Virus record (IMG/VR): IMGVR_UViG_3300025012_000055
Coordinates: 1 to 64,000 of that record
Length of the DNA: 64,000 bases
Direction: 5' to 3' (one strand)
Source: a virus
Both the position numbers and the translations under genes were made by a program. The notes beneath the pieces were generated by a model that saw nothing but the letters and a program-made list of their open reading frames with translations, ran no database searches and was not told the DNA's origin. This document shows positions 16,874-25,364 of the stretch, piece by piece. The number at the start of each line of letters is the position of its first letter. Within the stretch, counting starts at the first letter, position 1.

Positions 16874-19104
16874 TATGAAAAAAATTTTTGTTTAACTAAA
16901 TCTAAAGAATTCGTGGTTCCTCCACCCATTCCAAAATAAAAATAAAAAGAAAATTTTGAATTATTGGTAGAATTATATAATGTTTTCATATTACTACCTT
17001 TATGTGTAATAGATGAATCATAATTACCTCCACCATTATTTTCACACAGCCATTTTCTAATATTATCATCAAAAGTTTCTGATGTTATATCTCCATTTGA
17101 ATTTATAGTTATTTCTTGTCCAATTTCACAAGTTCTTGTAATTATTTCTTCTCTTCCAGATTTTACTATTTGACCACTAATGCCTGTTCCATCAATATCG
17201 GTATTGGTCTCAAAAAATCCTTCATTTTCATAACCTGGCAATTTATAACTGCTGTATGGTAATTTATCAAATAAAAATAAAGCATCTGGATTACTAAATT
17301 CTTCTGTATCTTTAGTTATACTACCCAAATCAGTTATATTTGTTGCAAATAAAAAAACATTTGGGGCAGAACCCGCATGAGAAGCATAAAATGGATTTGT
17401 ACCTCCTGGAACCCAATCAATAAAACCACCATTAGGACCAAAATTATATTGAGTGGCAGAATTGTTTTCAGTAAATCCAGAGTTATCTATGATAAACTTA
17501 TAACCTTGGGGAGATCGGAAACTAAACCATGAGTTCGCATCACTACCATTAGATGGAAGTGTTTTAAAAATAAATGAATATAATGAACCATTAACCCAAT
17601 TATTATAAAAATCATAAGATTTTTCATAACTCTCACTTATAAATTCACTAAGAGAATCATTTACAATAGCGCCTGCATCATATTTAAATGCAACATATGT
17701 TGGAATTGAATATCTGATATTATCCTTTATTCCTGTTAAATTAGTATTAATTCTATTAAATGGAAATTTTAATGACCAAGGGCACTCATTGCCTCTTTGA
17801 ATTCCTAAAAACCTTCTTATTCGTATTAAATTGCTTGAACCATTATATCTAGGAATATATTGCCTAACAGTATATAATCTTTTCCATTTCATTCTATAAT
17901 ACTCTGCGTCATTCTCCCCAAAATGATTACCCATATTTGGGATGCGATAATATCCAAATCTTTTATCCCCAATTAAATCATTCGGATGATTTTTTTCAAA
18001 TCTTATTACAAATCTAACATCTATCTCTGTGGGAAGACCTTTAAATACATCTGATGAATCCACTAATTTACCAAATTCATCTGTAAATTTTCTAGATCTA
18101 TTCATTGGTATAGAAAATGCCCAGTCTCCATGTCTTCCATTTATGCCAAAATCTTGGGTAGGAAGAGATTCTATAGTACCATCTTCTAATTTTGTTGCAG
18201 CAAATACCTTACCAAAACGAGGATCTGGATGAATATGGCATGCATTATTTCTTTCCCCCCATTTATCTGCGTCCGGTTGAAATACGTCTCCATCTGTTTC
18301 AATATAATTATTCTCATGATCAGCATAAATGCTACCAAAAAATATGGAACTTGGTGTTATTTCAAAATTTTGAATATCAAAATCTGTTCTGACAATTCCT
18401 ATTTCACATTGTTCTGAATTACCCCAAAATGGTAATATTTCCACAGATTTATTCTGTGTAACTATTTGTGTTAATTCATTTAAATTTGTTGATTTTTTAA
18501 ACCTTGTATTACTTTCAAATAAATTTTCACTATATCCTTTTTCAATTAATTCAGATGGAGTTGAACTGACAAAACCAATATCACTAAAATCCACATCCAT
18601 ATGAATTGTGTGTGTACCAACTGGAATCCCCATTATCATATAATCCCCAGAACTATTTGTTGTTGTAGTAAATTTATAATATTTTTCATATACTTCCAAA
18701 ACAAGGTCATTGTCCAAAATTTCTCTTTTTGACGGAAATGTTCCAACTGGTTGATGAGTTGTTCTTTGTTTTTCTTTGGATAATAAATTATATCTTATGC
18801 CATCTTCATTTTTATCTGTAACCCCTTTATATGGATATAAAAAATTAATTAATTGATTATTTTCATCTTCTTCTGATAATGGAATAAAAACAGATATTTT
18901 ACAATTTGGAATACCAAAACTTTTTGTTGAAACTCTTCCCACAATACAGCCATAATCTGCACACATGCTTCTAAAAACATCTTCTTGTCTTAATTTTATA
19001 GATAATATATCTAAAGTATCAAAATCACTTGTTAGATATACCTTAATATATTTATCTGGACCATTTGGGGTGGTCCTGATTCTTATGGATTTATTTTCCT
19101 TCAT
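16873..19104 (-). CDS. Large baseplate/tail protein with carboxypeptidase-regulatory-like domain
   Basis: 743 residues. The N-terminal part contains GRVSTKSFGIPNCKISVFI, followed after an insertion by SSGDYMIMGIPVGTHTIHMD, the two halves of a carboxypeptidase-regulatory-like beta-sandwich, common in tail proteins. The rest is Asn/Gly/Phe-rich with no recognised enzyme motif. It heads the 12-19 kb leftward run and has a late-type motif at 19119-19133. Structural role inferred. Confidence 0.6.
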   Translation of the reverse strand: MKENKSIRIRTTPNGPDKYIKVYLTSDFDTLDILSIKLRQEDVFRSMCADYGCIVGRVSTKSFGIPNCKISVFIPLSEEDENNQLINFLYPYKGVTDKNEDGIRYNLLSKEKQRTTHQPVGTFPSKREILDNDLVLEVYEKYYKFTTTTNSSGDYMIMGIPVGTHTIHMDVDFSDIGFVSSTPSELIEKGYSENLFESNTRFKKSTNLNELTQIVTQNKSVEILPFWGNSEQCEIGIVRTDFDIQNFEITPSSIFFGSIYADHENNYIETDGDVFQPDADKWGERNNACHIHPDPRFGKVFAATKLEDGTIESLPTQDFGINGRHGDWAFSIPMNRSRKFTDEFGKLVDSSDVFKGLPTEIDVRFVIRFEKNHPNDLIGDKRFGYYRIPNMGNHFGENDAEYYRMKWKRLYTVRQYIPRYNGSSNLIRIRRFLGIQRGNECPWSLKFPFNRINTNLTGIKDNIRYSIPTYVAFKYDAGAIVNDSLSEFISESYEKSYDFYNNWVNGSLYSFIFKTLPSNGSDANSWFSFRSPQGYKFIIDNSGFTENNSATQYNFGPNGGFIDWVPGGTNPFYASHAGSAPNVFLFATNITDLGSITKDTEEFSNPDALFLFDKLPYSSYKLPGYENEGFFETNTDIDGTGISGQIVKSGREEIITRTCEIGQEITINSNGDITSETFDDNIRKWLCENNGGGNYDSSITHKGSNMKTLYNSTNNSKFSFYFYFGMGGGTTNSLDLVKQKFFS

Positions 19105-19117
19105 ATATGATTGTTTT

Positions 19118-19134
19118 TTATATATAAATATTTC
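19118..19134 (-). promoter_or_regulatory. Late-type promoter motif
   Basis: Minus-strand AATATTTATATATAAA about 15-29 bases before the start at 19104. Confidence 0.5.
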
Positions 19135-19159
19135 AAATTTAATAATTTTTAATAAGGAC

Positions 19160-19213
19160 TATTGACTTTTTCAAATATTATGTTTATCTTTGTATTATAT
19201 ATTAAAAAAATAA
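19160..19213 (+). repeat. 54-bp promoter repeat, left copy
   Basis: Identical over 54 bases to the reverse complement of 21082-21135. It contains a complete host-type promoter: TTG (19162-19164), 20 bases, TATCTTTG (19185-19192). In this copy it reads rightward toward the gene at 19271. Confidence 0.9.
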
Positions 19214-19270
19214 AGAACAATAAAATGAAATTTTTATTGCTATTCTATAATTTTTAAAATTAAATAAATT

Positions 19271-19582
19271 ATGAAGAATATATTAAATAAAATTGGAATG
19301 TTTTTGACCAAAAAACTTCATTTATTGTTAGTTGTTTGTAATTTTTTTAAAAAAACAGTTTATTTCTTTGACACATATTTTAAAAAGATACAGTACAAAC
19401 AATTTACAGAGTTATATTTAGAAACAATTTCTCACTCGACATCTTTAAGTATGTTGGTATATACTGACAAACCAGACAAAGAAAAAATAGAAGAGATAAG
19501 AAAAATGAGTGATGATTTTGTTAAACTTACACAGAAATATTCAAAAAAATACAACTTACCAAAATCTATATTACCTTCCTGA
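19271..19582 (+). CDS. Small hypothetical protein with hydrophobic N-terminus
   Basis: 103 residues; residues 8-30 (GMFLTKKLHLLLVVCNFF) are hydrophobic and could anchor it in the membrane, followed by a charged helical part. Driven by the promoter in the 54-bp repeat. Its end overlaps the minus-strand gene at 19571 tail-to-tail. Function unknown. Confidence 0.5.
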   Translation: MKNILNKIGMFLTKKLHLLLVVCNFFKKTVYFFDTYFKKIQYKQFTELYLETISHSTSLSMLVYTDKPDKEKIEEIRKMSDDFVKLTQKYSKKYNLPKSILPS

Positions 19583-19855
19583 CAAGTAAACGTATACAAA
19601 GTTTCCTTCATCATCATTATTATCACTTATTGCTAGACCCCTGACAGTAATGTTTTCCTTAATTTTCTTTGATTCTTCTATTGTTGAACATTCTATTACA
19701 GTTTTTGGATCTGGCAATTTATTATATTCATCAATATTGTTAGATAAACTTATTTTCCAAGTTCTCTGTACTTGACCTATTTTATGATGATTATGAATAA
19801 ATCCCACCAGGACCAATAAATTATAATTCATATTACTTTTTTTATTCAGGGACAC
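19571..19855 (-). CDS. Small hypothetical protein
   Basis: 94 residues from the first Met; the Met at residue 9 (MNYNLLVLVGFIHNHHKIG) may be the real start. C-terminal strand-like NFVYVYLSGR. It overlaps the upstream lipoprotein-like gene by 10 bases, so the two are probably co-translated. Function unknown. Confidence 0.5.
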   Translation of the reverse strand: MSLNKKSNMNYNLLVLVGFIHNHHKIGQVQRTWKISLSNNIDEYNKLPDPKTVIECSTIEESKKIKENITVRGLAISDNNDDEGNFVYVYLSGR

Positions 19856-20115
19856 GGATATTCTCCATCACATTTTTTACATTTATAATCATATTCTTTT
19901 TGTCGATGAGTCCATTCTATTAATTCTTGTTCAGTTTGTGATTCATGACGTTGAATCTCAATACTTGACCCACTACCGTGACTTAATTTACCATCAGTAC
20001 AAAAGGTTAACCAATATCCATCCTTTTCACATATATAACATACTTTTTTAACACATCCTGGACTAATAATCAAAATAATTATCAACCCTGAAAACAAGAT
20101 TTTTATTTTTTTCAT
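19846..20115 (-). CDS. Putative lipoprotein with cysteine pairs
   Basis: 89 residues. The N-terminus MKKIKILFSGLIIILIISPGC is a lipoprotein-type signal with a cysteine at residue 21. The mature part has paired cysteines (CYIC, CKKCDGEYPC) that could bind metal or form disulfides. Phage lipoproteins of this size can act in superinfection exclusion, but nothing here proves that. Confidence 0.55.
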   Translation of the reverse strand: MKKIKILFSGLIIILIISPGCVKKVCYICEKDGYWLTFCTDGKLSHGSGSSIEIQRHESQTEQELIEWTHRQKEYDYKCKKCDGEYPCP

Positions 20116-20160
20116 AACAATAGGATATTATAATTATTAATTGACAAAGTAATTCATTAT

Positions 20161-20192
20161 TTGTGAATTATCAAAATAAAATATTATTTTTG
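20161..20192 (+). promoter_or_regulatory. Probable host-type promoter
   Basis: TTG at 20161 and TATTTTTG ending at 20192, with a 21-base spacer, one longer than the usual 20. Confidence 0.45.
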
Positions 20193-20256
20193 TAAGATTT
20201 ATTTTATTCTTTTATGTTTCGAAATTACAAACTCACTCAAAAAAACATATTAGACT

Positions 20257-20688
20257 ATGACAAATATTAAAATAACTGAATGTCCCTACTGTAAAGAGGA
20301 AATTAAAGAGGGTGCCATAAAATGTAAACATTGTGGATCTGAATTAGAGACAATTAAAGATTATTCTGGGGGTAGTTATAGTACTATGATAATAAGGGTA
20401 ATATTCATTACTTTATTTAACCTTCTTTTATCTTGGGGTATTATAACATGGTTAGCCAGTGATGGAAGTAAAAATAATATTTTAAGTACTGTTAAACCAG
20501 TATATTCGGTTACTAATGACTTAATTGGTTATTATTCTGATTGGTCACCTTTTTTGGGACACTATGCACATTTATCTATTATAGGTTGGTTTTTAATGTT
20601 GTTAATTTTTAGTGGTTTAGAATATTTTTGGGTATATAAAAAAATACGCAGATTTACGCAAAAAAGAGAGGGATTAAAAACCGAATGA
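20257..20688 (+). CDS. Zinc-ribbon membrane protein
   Basis: 143 residues. An N-terminal zinc ribbon CPYCKEEIKEGAIKCKHCG (residues 8-27) is followed by two membrane segments (about 47-65 and 108-125). Zinc-ribbon plus membrane proteins of this type are common in Bacteroidota; their role is unclear. The stop overlaps the next start (ATGA). Confidence 0.6.
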   Translation: MTNIKITECPYCKEEIKEGAIKCKHCGSELETIKDYSGGSYSTMIIRVIFITLFNLLLSWGIITWLASDGSKNNILSTVKPVYSVTNDLIGYYSDWSPFLGHYAHLSIIGWFLMLLIFSGLEYFWVYKKIRRFTQKREGLKTE

Positions 20689-20930
20689 ATCAAAGACAGA
20701 TTTACAACAAATTCCTGGAAAGTATAAGAAATAAATTTAGAATAAATATTAAACCAGTTAAACCTGATTATTCATCTGAATCTGAACGATTAAGAAATTT
20801 ACCTAAAAAATATCCTACGGAAATACCAAATAAAAATGTACTCAACCACATAAAGAATTTAACATTAAGTGAATGGATTACAATTATTATTGGAATAATA
20901 TCACTCATACTTATGACCATATTTTATTAA
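20685..20930 (+). CDS. Small C-terminally anchored protein
   Basis: 81 residues, basic N-terminal half and one C-terminal membrane segment (WITIIIGIISLILMTIFY). Translationally coupled to the zinc-ribbon membrane protein, so they may form a pair. Function unknown. Confidence 0.55.
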   Translation: MNQRQIYNKFLESIRNKFRINIKPVKPDYSSESERLRNLPKKYPTEIPNKNVLNHIKNLTLSEWITIIIGIISLILMTIFY

Positions 20931-20944
20931 TAAACATTTCGGTA

Positions 20945-21085
20945 TAAAAAACTACAAACAACAAAGGGTTTAAGAAATGGTGGGGACCGTGGTTGTATTA
21001 AGTTTTGTAATTTCTATTTAATTTTGTTCGTTTGACTGGATTGTGAGTTTTTAAACCACCACTTCTCAAACCCTTAAAACGTTAT
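20945..21085 (-). ncRNA. Candidate small RNA with a 20-bp closing stem
   Basis: The arms 21056-21075 and 20964-20983 form a 20-bp stem. Its two imperfect positions are A.C on the plus strand but G.U on the minus strand, which points to a minus-strand RNA. A host-type promoter in the 54-bp repeat (21082-21135) reads into it, and a T-rich run follows the 3' arm (20945-20951). No ORF is present. The 72-base loop has no obvious further stem. Function unknown. Confidence 0.6.
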
Positions 21086-21135
21086 TTTTTTAATATATAA
21101 TACAAAGATAAACATAATATTTGAAAAAGTCAATA
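21082..21135 (-). repeat. 54-bp promoter repeat, right copy (inverted)
   Basis: Exact inverted copy of 19160-19213. On the minus strand it carries TTG, 20 bases, TATCTTTG and reads leftward into the hairpin RNA. Confidence 0.9.
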
Positions 21136-21144
21136 TCTTTAAAA

Positions 21145-21384
21145 TTATTTTTTTCTTACTTTTGGAACTCTCCAATTTGGGGAAGAACTTGATTTTGACC
21201 TATTCATTGCCTTCTCCTCTTGTTTTTTAATTTCATCATTTTCTTCAATTAAATGATTGATAAAAAACTTTCTTTCATGGACTGGCATATTCATAACATC
21301 CGAATATGAGAAATTTCCATGTTTTACCAGAGCATAAATCTCTTTCCAAATATAAACTTTATATTCATCACTTCTTAAGAAGGA
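21145..21384 (-). CDS. gp51-like domain, probably made by -1 frameshift
   Basis: An open frame without a good early start follows the gp26-like gene. It begins at a T10 run (minus strand, 21393-21384) where a -1 slip turns ...TTT TTT CCT TCT TAA into ...TTT TTT TCC TTC TTA. The translated part (KEIYALVKHGNFSYSDVMNM, then PVHERKFFINHLIEEN) looks like T4-type gp51, a baseplate hub assembly factor: 'iy.l..hg.fs...v.nmP...r.f....l.e'. The result would be a gp26-gp51 fusion alongside gp26 alone. Confidence 0.65.
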   Translation of the reverse strand, partial: SFLRSDEYKVYIWKEIYALVKHGNFSYSDVMNMPVHERKFFINHLIEENDEIKKQEEKAMNRSKSSSSPNWRVPKVRKK

Positions 21385-22172
21385 AAAAAAAAATCTATGC
21401 TCATTGGAACTTGTTGTTTAAAAACATTACCATTTGGAGATTCAAACTCATATGTAAAGTCAACTCCAGGTTCAATTTTATCAATATATTTTCTAAATGC
21501 CAAAGAATCTGATGCTGGCATATTTTCAACGAATTGAGATATCCAGATTTTATCTGTTTTATCCTCAACTCTTGTTATCATTGTTGATAATCTTGTTGTT
21601 AATAAATTTGATATTCCATTGGAATTTTTACTTAATTTTGAAAGACTTTCAATCGTTTTAAGTATTTGTTGCTCCAGTCCTGCAGTTAATAGCTTAAATT
21701 TAATTTTTTTCTTTAATTTAGGGAGGGTGAAATCAAATTCCATATTTTCATCTGGTTCTGCCCCCAATCCTTTTGTTTTTAATTTTGATAAATCAACTTC
21801 AGTTTCAAACTCCTCTCCACTATTGGGGTCAGTGACTTTAACAGGATATTTTTCACCATAACCAGTACATCTGAGAAACACCATTATTGCATTTCTATCA
21901 CCAACCAATAAATCAGAAGGTTTAATATCCTTGTCTATAATACACACTTCTAAAAGTTTATCAAAAACAGTTCCGCTTCGGACCAAATTTGGTGATGTTA
22001 AGATATTCTCGCATTTAGTTGTCATAAATGCTACCTTTATTCTATCTTTTTTATTTGGATATAATATCCCATCCGATGGAAGTGGGACAATATCATACAT
22101 TTTTTCAAATTCATTTTCTGGTTCCGTAAAATATTGTTTTGATTGTGGTACTAATTTTTCTGCTGTTTCCAT
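21375..22172 (-). CDS. Baseplate hub protein, gp26-like
   Basis: 265 residues. YDIVPLPSDGILYPNKKDRIKV, the MTTKCENIL segment, LLVGDRNAIMVFLRCTGYGEKYPV and the DPNSGEEFETEVDLSKL segment follow the order seen in the T4 gp26 baseplate-hub family. The gene ends at a stop just after a T10 run; a -1 slip there would extend it by about 80 residues into a gp51-like domain. A late-type motif lies at 22204-22217. It probably acts in hub assembly at the tail tip. Confidence 0.7.
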   Translation of the reverse strand: METAEKLVPQSKQYFTEPENEFEKMYDIVPLPSDGILYPNKKDRIKVAFMTTKCENILTSPNLVRSGTVFDKLLEVCIIDKDIKPSDLLVGDRNAIMVFLRCTGYGEKYPVKVTDPNSGEEFETEVDLSKLKTKGLGAEPDENMEFDFTLPKLKKKIKFKLLTAGLEQQILKTIESLSKLSKNSNGISNLLTTRLSTMITRVEDKTDKIWISQFVENMPASDSLAFRKYIDKIEPGVDFTYEFESPNGNVFKQQVPMSIDFFFPS

Positions 22173-22202
22173 GTTTTTTAATATTTAGTATTATAGTTAT
22201 TA

Positions 22203-22218
22203 TATGTATAAATATATC
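22203..22218 (-). promoter_or_regulatory. Late-type promoter motif
   Basis: Minus-strand GATATATTTATACATA about 32-46 bases upstream of the hub gene. Confidence 0.4.
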
Positions 22219-22236
22219 AACATTAAATTTTTTTAA

Positions 22237-22698
22237 CTAATTTTTATTAATATCAAATTTTCTTAATGATGTTTTATCACCCCTTACCCACGAATTTTTG
22301 TATCTTTCCTCTTTGTTTGAACAACTTTCACATAATGTAACAATCCATCCTGTCGTATGTCCGACATTTTCTGTTGTCCCACATTTTTCACAAATATGAT
22401 ATGACATATTCTCTGCAAGTTGAATCATTCCATCTATACGATTATCCCCACCATTTGTATAAAAACATAAAGCACCGAACTTTTCCTTCACTTGGACTGC
22501 CTCAACTTGTGGAATCTTTAAATGTTCATTTAAATCAATATAACTTTGAATTGAATTACATAATTGATCCAATAAAAAAAACCAACCTTCATCAGTATCA
22601 ATGCCCCAGCACATGCAAGTTTCCATCATTGACAAATCCTTTTGTCTGAATATTTTAGGATATTTGTTAAATAATTTTTCTTGTAATTCTTTAGTCAT
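22237..22698 (-). CDS. Hypothetical zinc-ribbon protein
   Basis: 153 residues. The N-terminal part contains CWGIDTDEGWFFLLDQLC and VKEKFGALCFYTNGG; the C-terminal part has a treble-clef-like CEKCGTTENVGHTTGWIVTLCESC (residues 113-136). Proteins with this order of motifs are frequent in phages and plasmids, but the function is not known to me. Probable host-type promoter at 22704-22735. Confidence 0.6.
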   Translation of the reverse strand: MTKELQEKLFNKYPKIFRQKDLSMMETCMCWGIDTDEGWFFLLDQLCNSIQSYIDLNEHLKIPQVEAVQVKEKFGALCFYTNGGDNRIDGMIQLAENMSYHICEKCGTTENVGHTTGWIVTLCESCSNKEERYKNSWVRGDKTSLRKFDINKN

Positions 22699-22703
22699 AA
22701 TAT

Positions 22704-22735
22704 TTAAATTTAATATAAAGATAAATAGTTTTTTG
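22704..22735 (-). promoter_or_regulatory. Weak host-type promoter
   Basis: Minus-strand TATCTTTA close to the start at 22698, with a poor -33 element. Confidence 0.35.
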
Positions 22736-22756
22736 AAAAAAGTAAAGAATAACTGA

Positions 22757-23788
22757 TTATTTTAATTCTTTTATCAGTTGTTCAACAACCTGAGTTCTAT
22801 TATTTTTTATATCATTTTCCCAAAATCTTAATAATTTGATATTATTATTTTTACATAATTTATTTTTATATTTATCATTTCTCAATGTTTGTTTTTGTAT
22901 ATTATATTTGGGTTCTGGATGAATATTTGGGTTACAGTGATACCAATCACCATCAACTTCAATTAAAATATCTTTATTTGGGATATAATAATCAAACAAG
23001 CTATTATTCAAATTATATTGATTTATAAATTCTATATTTAATGTTTTTAATATTTTATCAAATTCTTTTTCAAGATTACTTTTCTTTTTATGCTGTTTAG
23101 AACGAAACCATTTTATTCTTCTCTTTCTTGCATCATCTCTGTTTTTAGGGTCTGACCAATATTTTATTACTCCTACTCTAGTCTTTTCTATTTGTTCTTT
23201 GGTTCTTTTAATACCAGTTAATGCTATTGATAATTTTCTTGATCTTTCTGGGGTATTTATTTTTTCAGAATATAGTTTAACTCTTTCATCTGTTTCTTTT
23301 GTTAAACCTTTATTCCATATAACAATTTCTCCAGATTCATGCATTTTTCTTTGTGTATTTGCTGATTTTATTTTTTCTTCTGGTGTATGTTTTAAATTAC
23401 ATTTAATTCTTGCAATATGCCCTCGTTTATATTCTCTAAAACCACTTTTATCACCTAAAAATTTAGTGATCTCACCACACCCACACTTACAAGTTGGAGA
23501 TATATTATTTAATTTGAATTGAATATATGTTTGTTTTGATGAAATTTTATGTGATCTTGATCTGTGCCGCCTTAAACTACTATATTTTTTAAAACCAATA
23601 TTACATTCTGGACATTTATACGGATAATTTATTCCTTCTTTTTTTAATTTTCTTTTTATATGATTTTTTGTTCTACATTTACTAGAACAATATTTGGCAA
23701 CGCTTATTCTTGATAAAAATTCATCGTTACAAACTATACAAATACATTTAAATCTGAGTGAATATCTATCTTCTTTTTTATTTTCCAT
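22757..23788 (-). CDS. Homing endonuclease, Vsr-like C-terminal nuclease
   Basis: 343 residues. Zinc motifs CIVCNDEF...CSSKC (residues 16-37) and a C2H2 finger CPECNIGFKKYSSLRRHRSRSH come first. A middle part rich in KxTPExR / KRTKEQIEKTR elements resembles NUMOD3-type DNA-binding helices. The C-terminal nuclease FDYYIPNKDILIEVDGDWYH followed by NDKYKNKLCKNNNIKLLRFW matches the Vsr-like PD-(D/E)XK fold. This is a typical free-standing phage homing enzyme, inserted between hub and tube genes. Confidence 0.85.
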   Translation of the reverse strand: MENKKEDRYSLRFKCICIVCNDEFLSRISVAKYCSSKCRTKNHIKRKLKKEGINYPYKCPECNIGFKKYSSLRRHRSRSHKISSKQTYIQFKLNNISPTCKCGCGEITKFLGDKSGFREYKRGHIARIKCNLKHTPEEKIKSANTQRKMHESGEIVIWNKGLTKETDERVKLYSEKINTPERSRKLSIALTGIKRTKEQIEKTRVGVIKYWSDPKNRDDARKRRIKWFRSKQHKKKSNLEKEFDKILKTLNIEFINQYNLNNSLFDYYIPNKDILIEVDGDWYHCNPNIHPEPKYNIQKQTLRNDKYKNKLCKNNNIKLLRFWENDIKNNRTQVVEQLIKELK

Positions 23789-23884
23789 AAATCCTTTTTA
23801 TTATAAATAGTTGAATATAACAAAAAGGAATGGTTATTGTGGAGAAATTTTTAAATTAATTTTATAAAAAAACCAGTTGGAAAA

Positions 23885-24373
23885 TCAATAATTCGCAATA
23901 GCCCTAAAGTACCGGAGCGTAATTTGCACATCCATTAATCCGTCATCTTCATAACTTAAATCTCCAAAATCTGCTGATTGAACCCATGCATTTTCCAACA
24001 ACCATTTTTCAATTTCAATTCCTGTTGGGTCTAATCCTTTTAACACAATATTTTTCATATAACCAGCAGCATATCCCATTCTACCTGTAACAGATTCAGT
24101 ACACAACCTTATCCATTCCATTATTTTTTGAGATGAACTTGGGCCAATTGGGTCAATAAAAGTAATATCTATTGGCTCCCATAAGTACCTGCCAGCAACC
24201 CAAGTAGAAGTATTCATATATGGAATTTCTACTTCATTAACAGTATATTTTGGTCTTCCACCAGATCTAACTACCCAGTGATCAATTATAGAACCATTAT
24301 CAAATTCAAAAACAAATCTATTTTTCCTTTTTGGCTCGTAATCTATAGGAACTCGGGTAAATAATTGTGCCAT
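23885..24373 (-). CDS. Tail tube protein, gp19-like
   Basis: 162 residues, the size of T4 gp19 (163). Features include an N-terminal RKNRFVFEF strand, IPYMNTSTWVAGRYLWEPI and IDITFIDPIGPSSSQ, then a TESVTGRMGYAAGYMKNIVL segment and the C-terminal ITLRYFRAIANY. These fit the tube protein that polymerises inside the sheath. A late-type motif lies at 24409-24422. Confidence 0.88.
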   Translation of the reverse strand: MAQLFTRVPIDYEPKRKNRFVFEFDNGSIIDHWVVRSGGRPKYTVNEVEIPYMNTSTWVAGRYLWEPIDITFIDPIGPSSSQKIMEWIRLCTESVTGRMGYAAGYMKNIVLKGLDPTGIEIEKWLLENAWVQSADFGDLSYEDDGLMDVQITLRYFRAIANY

Positions 24374-24407
24374 GTTATTATAATTTTAATTTAAATATTA
24401 TTATTCT

Positions 24408-24423
24408 TAATTATAAATATCAT
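24408..24423 (-). promoter_or_regulatory. Late-type promoter motif
   Basis: Minus-strand GATATTTATAATTAAG about 36-50 bases before the tail tube start. Confidence 0.45.
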
Positions 24424-24436
24424 CAAGTTAAAAAAA

Positions 24437-25348
24437 TTACAAAATATTTTTATTATATTCTTCAATTAATTGTTTTAATATTTGATTCCTATTGTCAAAT
24501 CTTTTAAATAATTCTTCTTTTGTTATGGAACACTTATCATGTTTGCCAATATTTTTCTTATACGGTAACATATCAAGATTAACAATATCACCAATAATAT
24601 AAATAGGAATATTTTCTTTAAATCCGGCATTTCTTGAAAACATATGTTCTAACCAATATCCTCTGTTTGCCCTTTTTTCATTATTTTTTAATAAATATAA
24701 AGGCTGAGTTCTACTATAACTATCAATTCTTTTTCTATATAATTTAAAATCTGGCATTTGTTTAATATATTTATCATATGGTATTCCAGTTACTGACTCT
24801 ATCATTTGTATTCTATTATTATAATTTTTATTTCCATATTTTTTTAACTTTGTTTCCTCTGATTGTTCTCTATTATTATAATTTTTATCACCATGATTTT
24901 TTAATTTTGTTTGTTTGGATTTTGTTTTAACTTCTTCTAATTGAGCAGGGAGTTTCCCATCATATTTTTCTAAACAATTTTTTTGATAAGTTTCAACCAT
25001 TTCATTCCACCTTCCTTCCATTGTTTTTAAAAATTGTACTCTATTATTAAATGTCTCATTATCATAGCGTTCTTTTTTAGTTAATTTACATTTAAAAGAT
25101 GAGCATTTTGGAGAACAAGAATATTTACCATATCTATTGATACTTTGAATATAAGTATTATATCTTATTTCTTTTTCTTTTTTACAAATATCACATTTAA
25201 CTTTTATTTTTGATGGACTTTTTTCCATTAAATGTTCAGGCAAAACTTCTATTCTATCTTTTACATTAACACTATATCCCAATTTTATAAAATGATACAA
25301 ATTTGTAGAAACAATTCCTATTTCTATTTTTTGATTTGGTATAATCAT
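24437..25348 (-). CDS. Homing endonuclease-like protein (paralogue of 59295)
   Basis: 303 residues. Order: N-terminal MIIPNQKIEIGIV...LGY, a zinc knuckle KVKCDICKKEKEI...CSPKCSSF, two KLKNHGDKNYNNR / KLKKYGNKNYNNR repeats, and a C-terminal nuclease-like segment YWLEHMFSRNAGFKENI...GDIVNLDMLPYKKNIGKHDKCSI. The 59295 paralogue has HIDHKFS where this has WLEHMFS, so the usual HNH Asp-His is here Glu-His. The 5' UTR carries a conserved pseudoknot-like structure (25365-25481). Confidence 0.75.
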   Translation of the reverse strand: MIIPNQKIEIGIVSTNLYHFIKLGYSVNVKDRIEVLPEHLMEKSPSKIKVKCDICKKEKEIRYNTYIQSINRYGKYSCSPKCSSFKCKLTKKERYDNETFNNRVQFLKTMEGRWNEMVETYQKNCLEKYDGKLPAQLEEVKTKSKQTKLKNHGDKNYNNREQSEETKLKKYGNKNYNNRIQMIESVTGIPYDKYIKQMPDFKLYRKRIDSYSRTQPLYLLKNNEKRANRGYWLEHMFSRNAGFKENIPIYIIGDIVNLDMLPYKKNIGKHDKCSITKEELFKRFDNRNQILKQLIEEYNKNIL

Positions 25349-25364
25349 AATTCTTTTTTTAAAT

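Noticed and set aside
19214-19252. Leader peptide after the left 54-bp promoter
   Set aside because: A 10-codon ORF (MKFLLLFYNF) exists but there is no terminator or tRNA context behind it, so the attenuator model does not apply.
20945-21085. 6S RNA
   Set aside because: Size is similar, but there is only one closing stem and no central bubble flanked by a second long stem.
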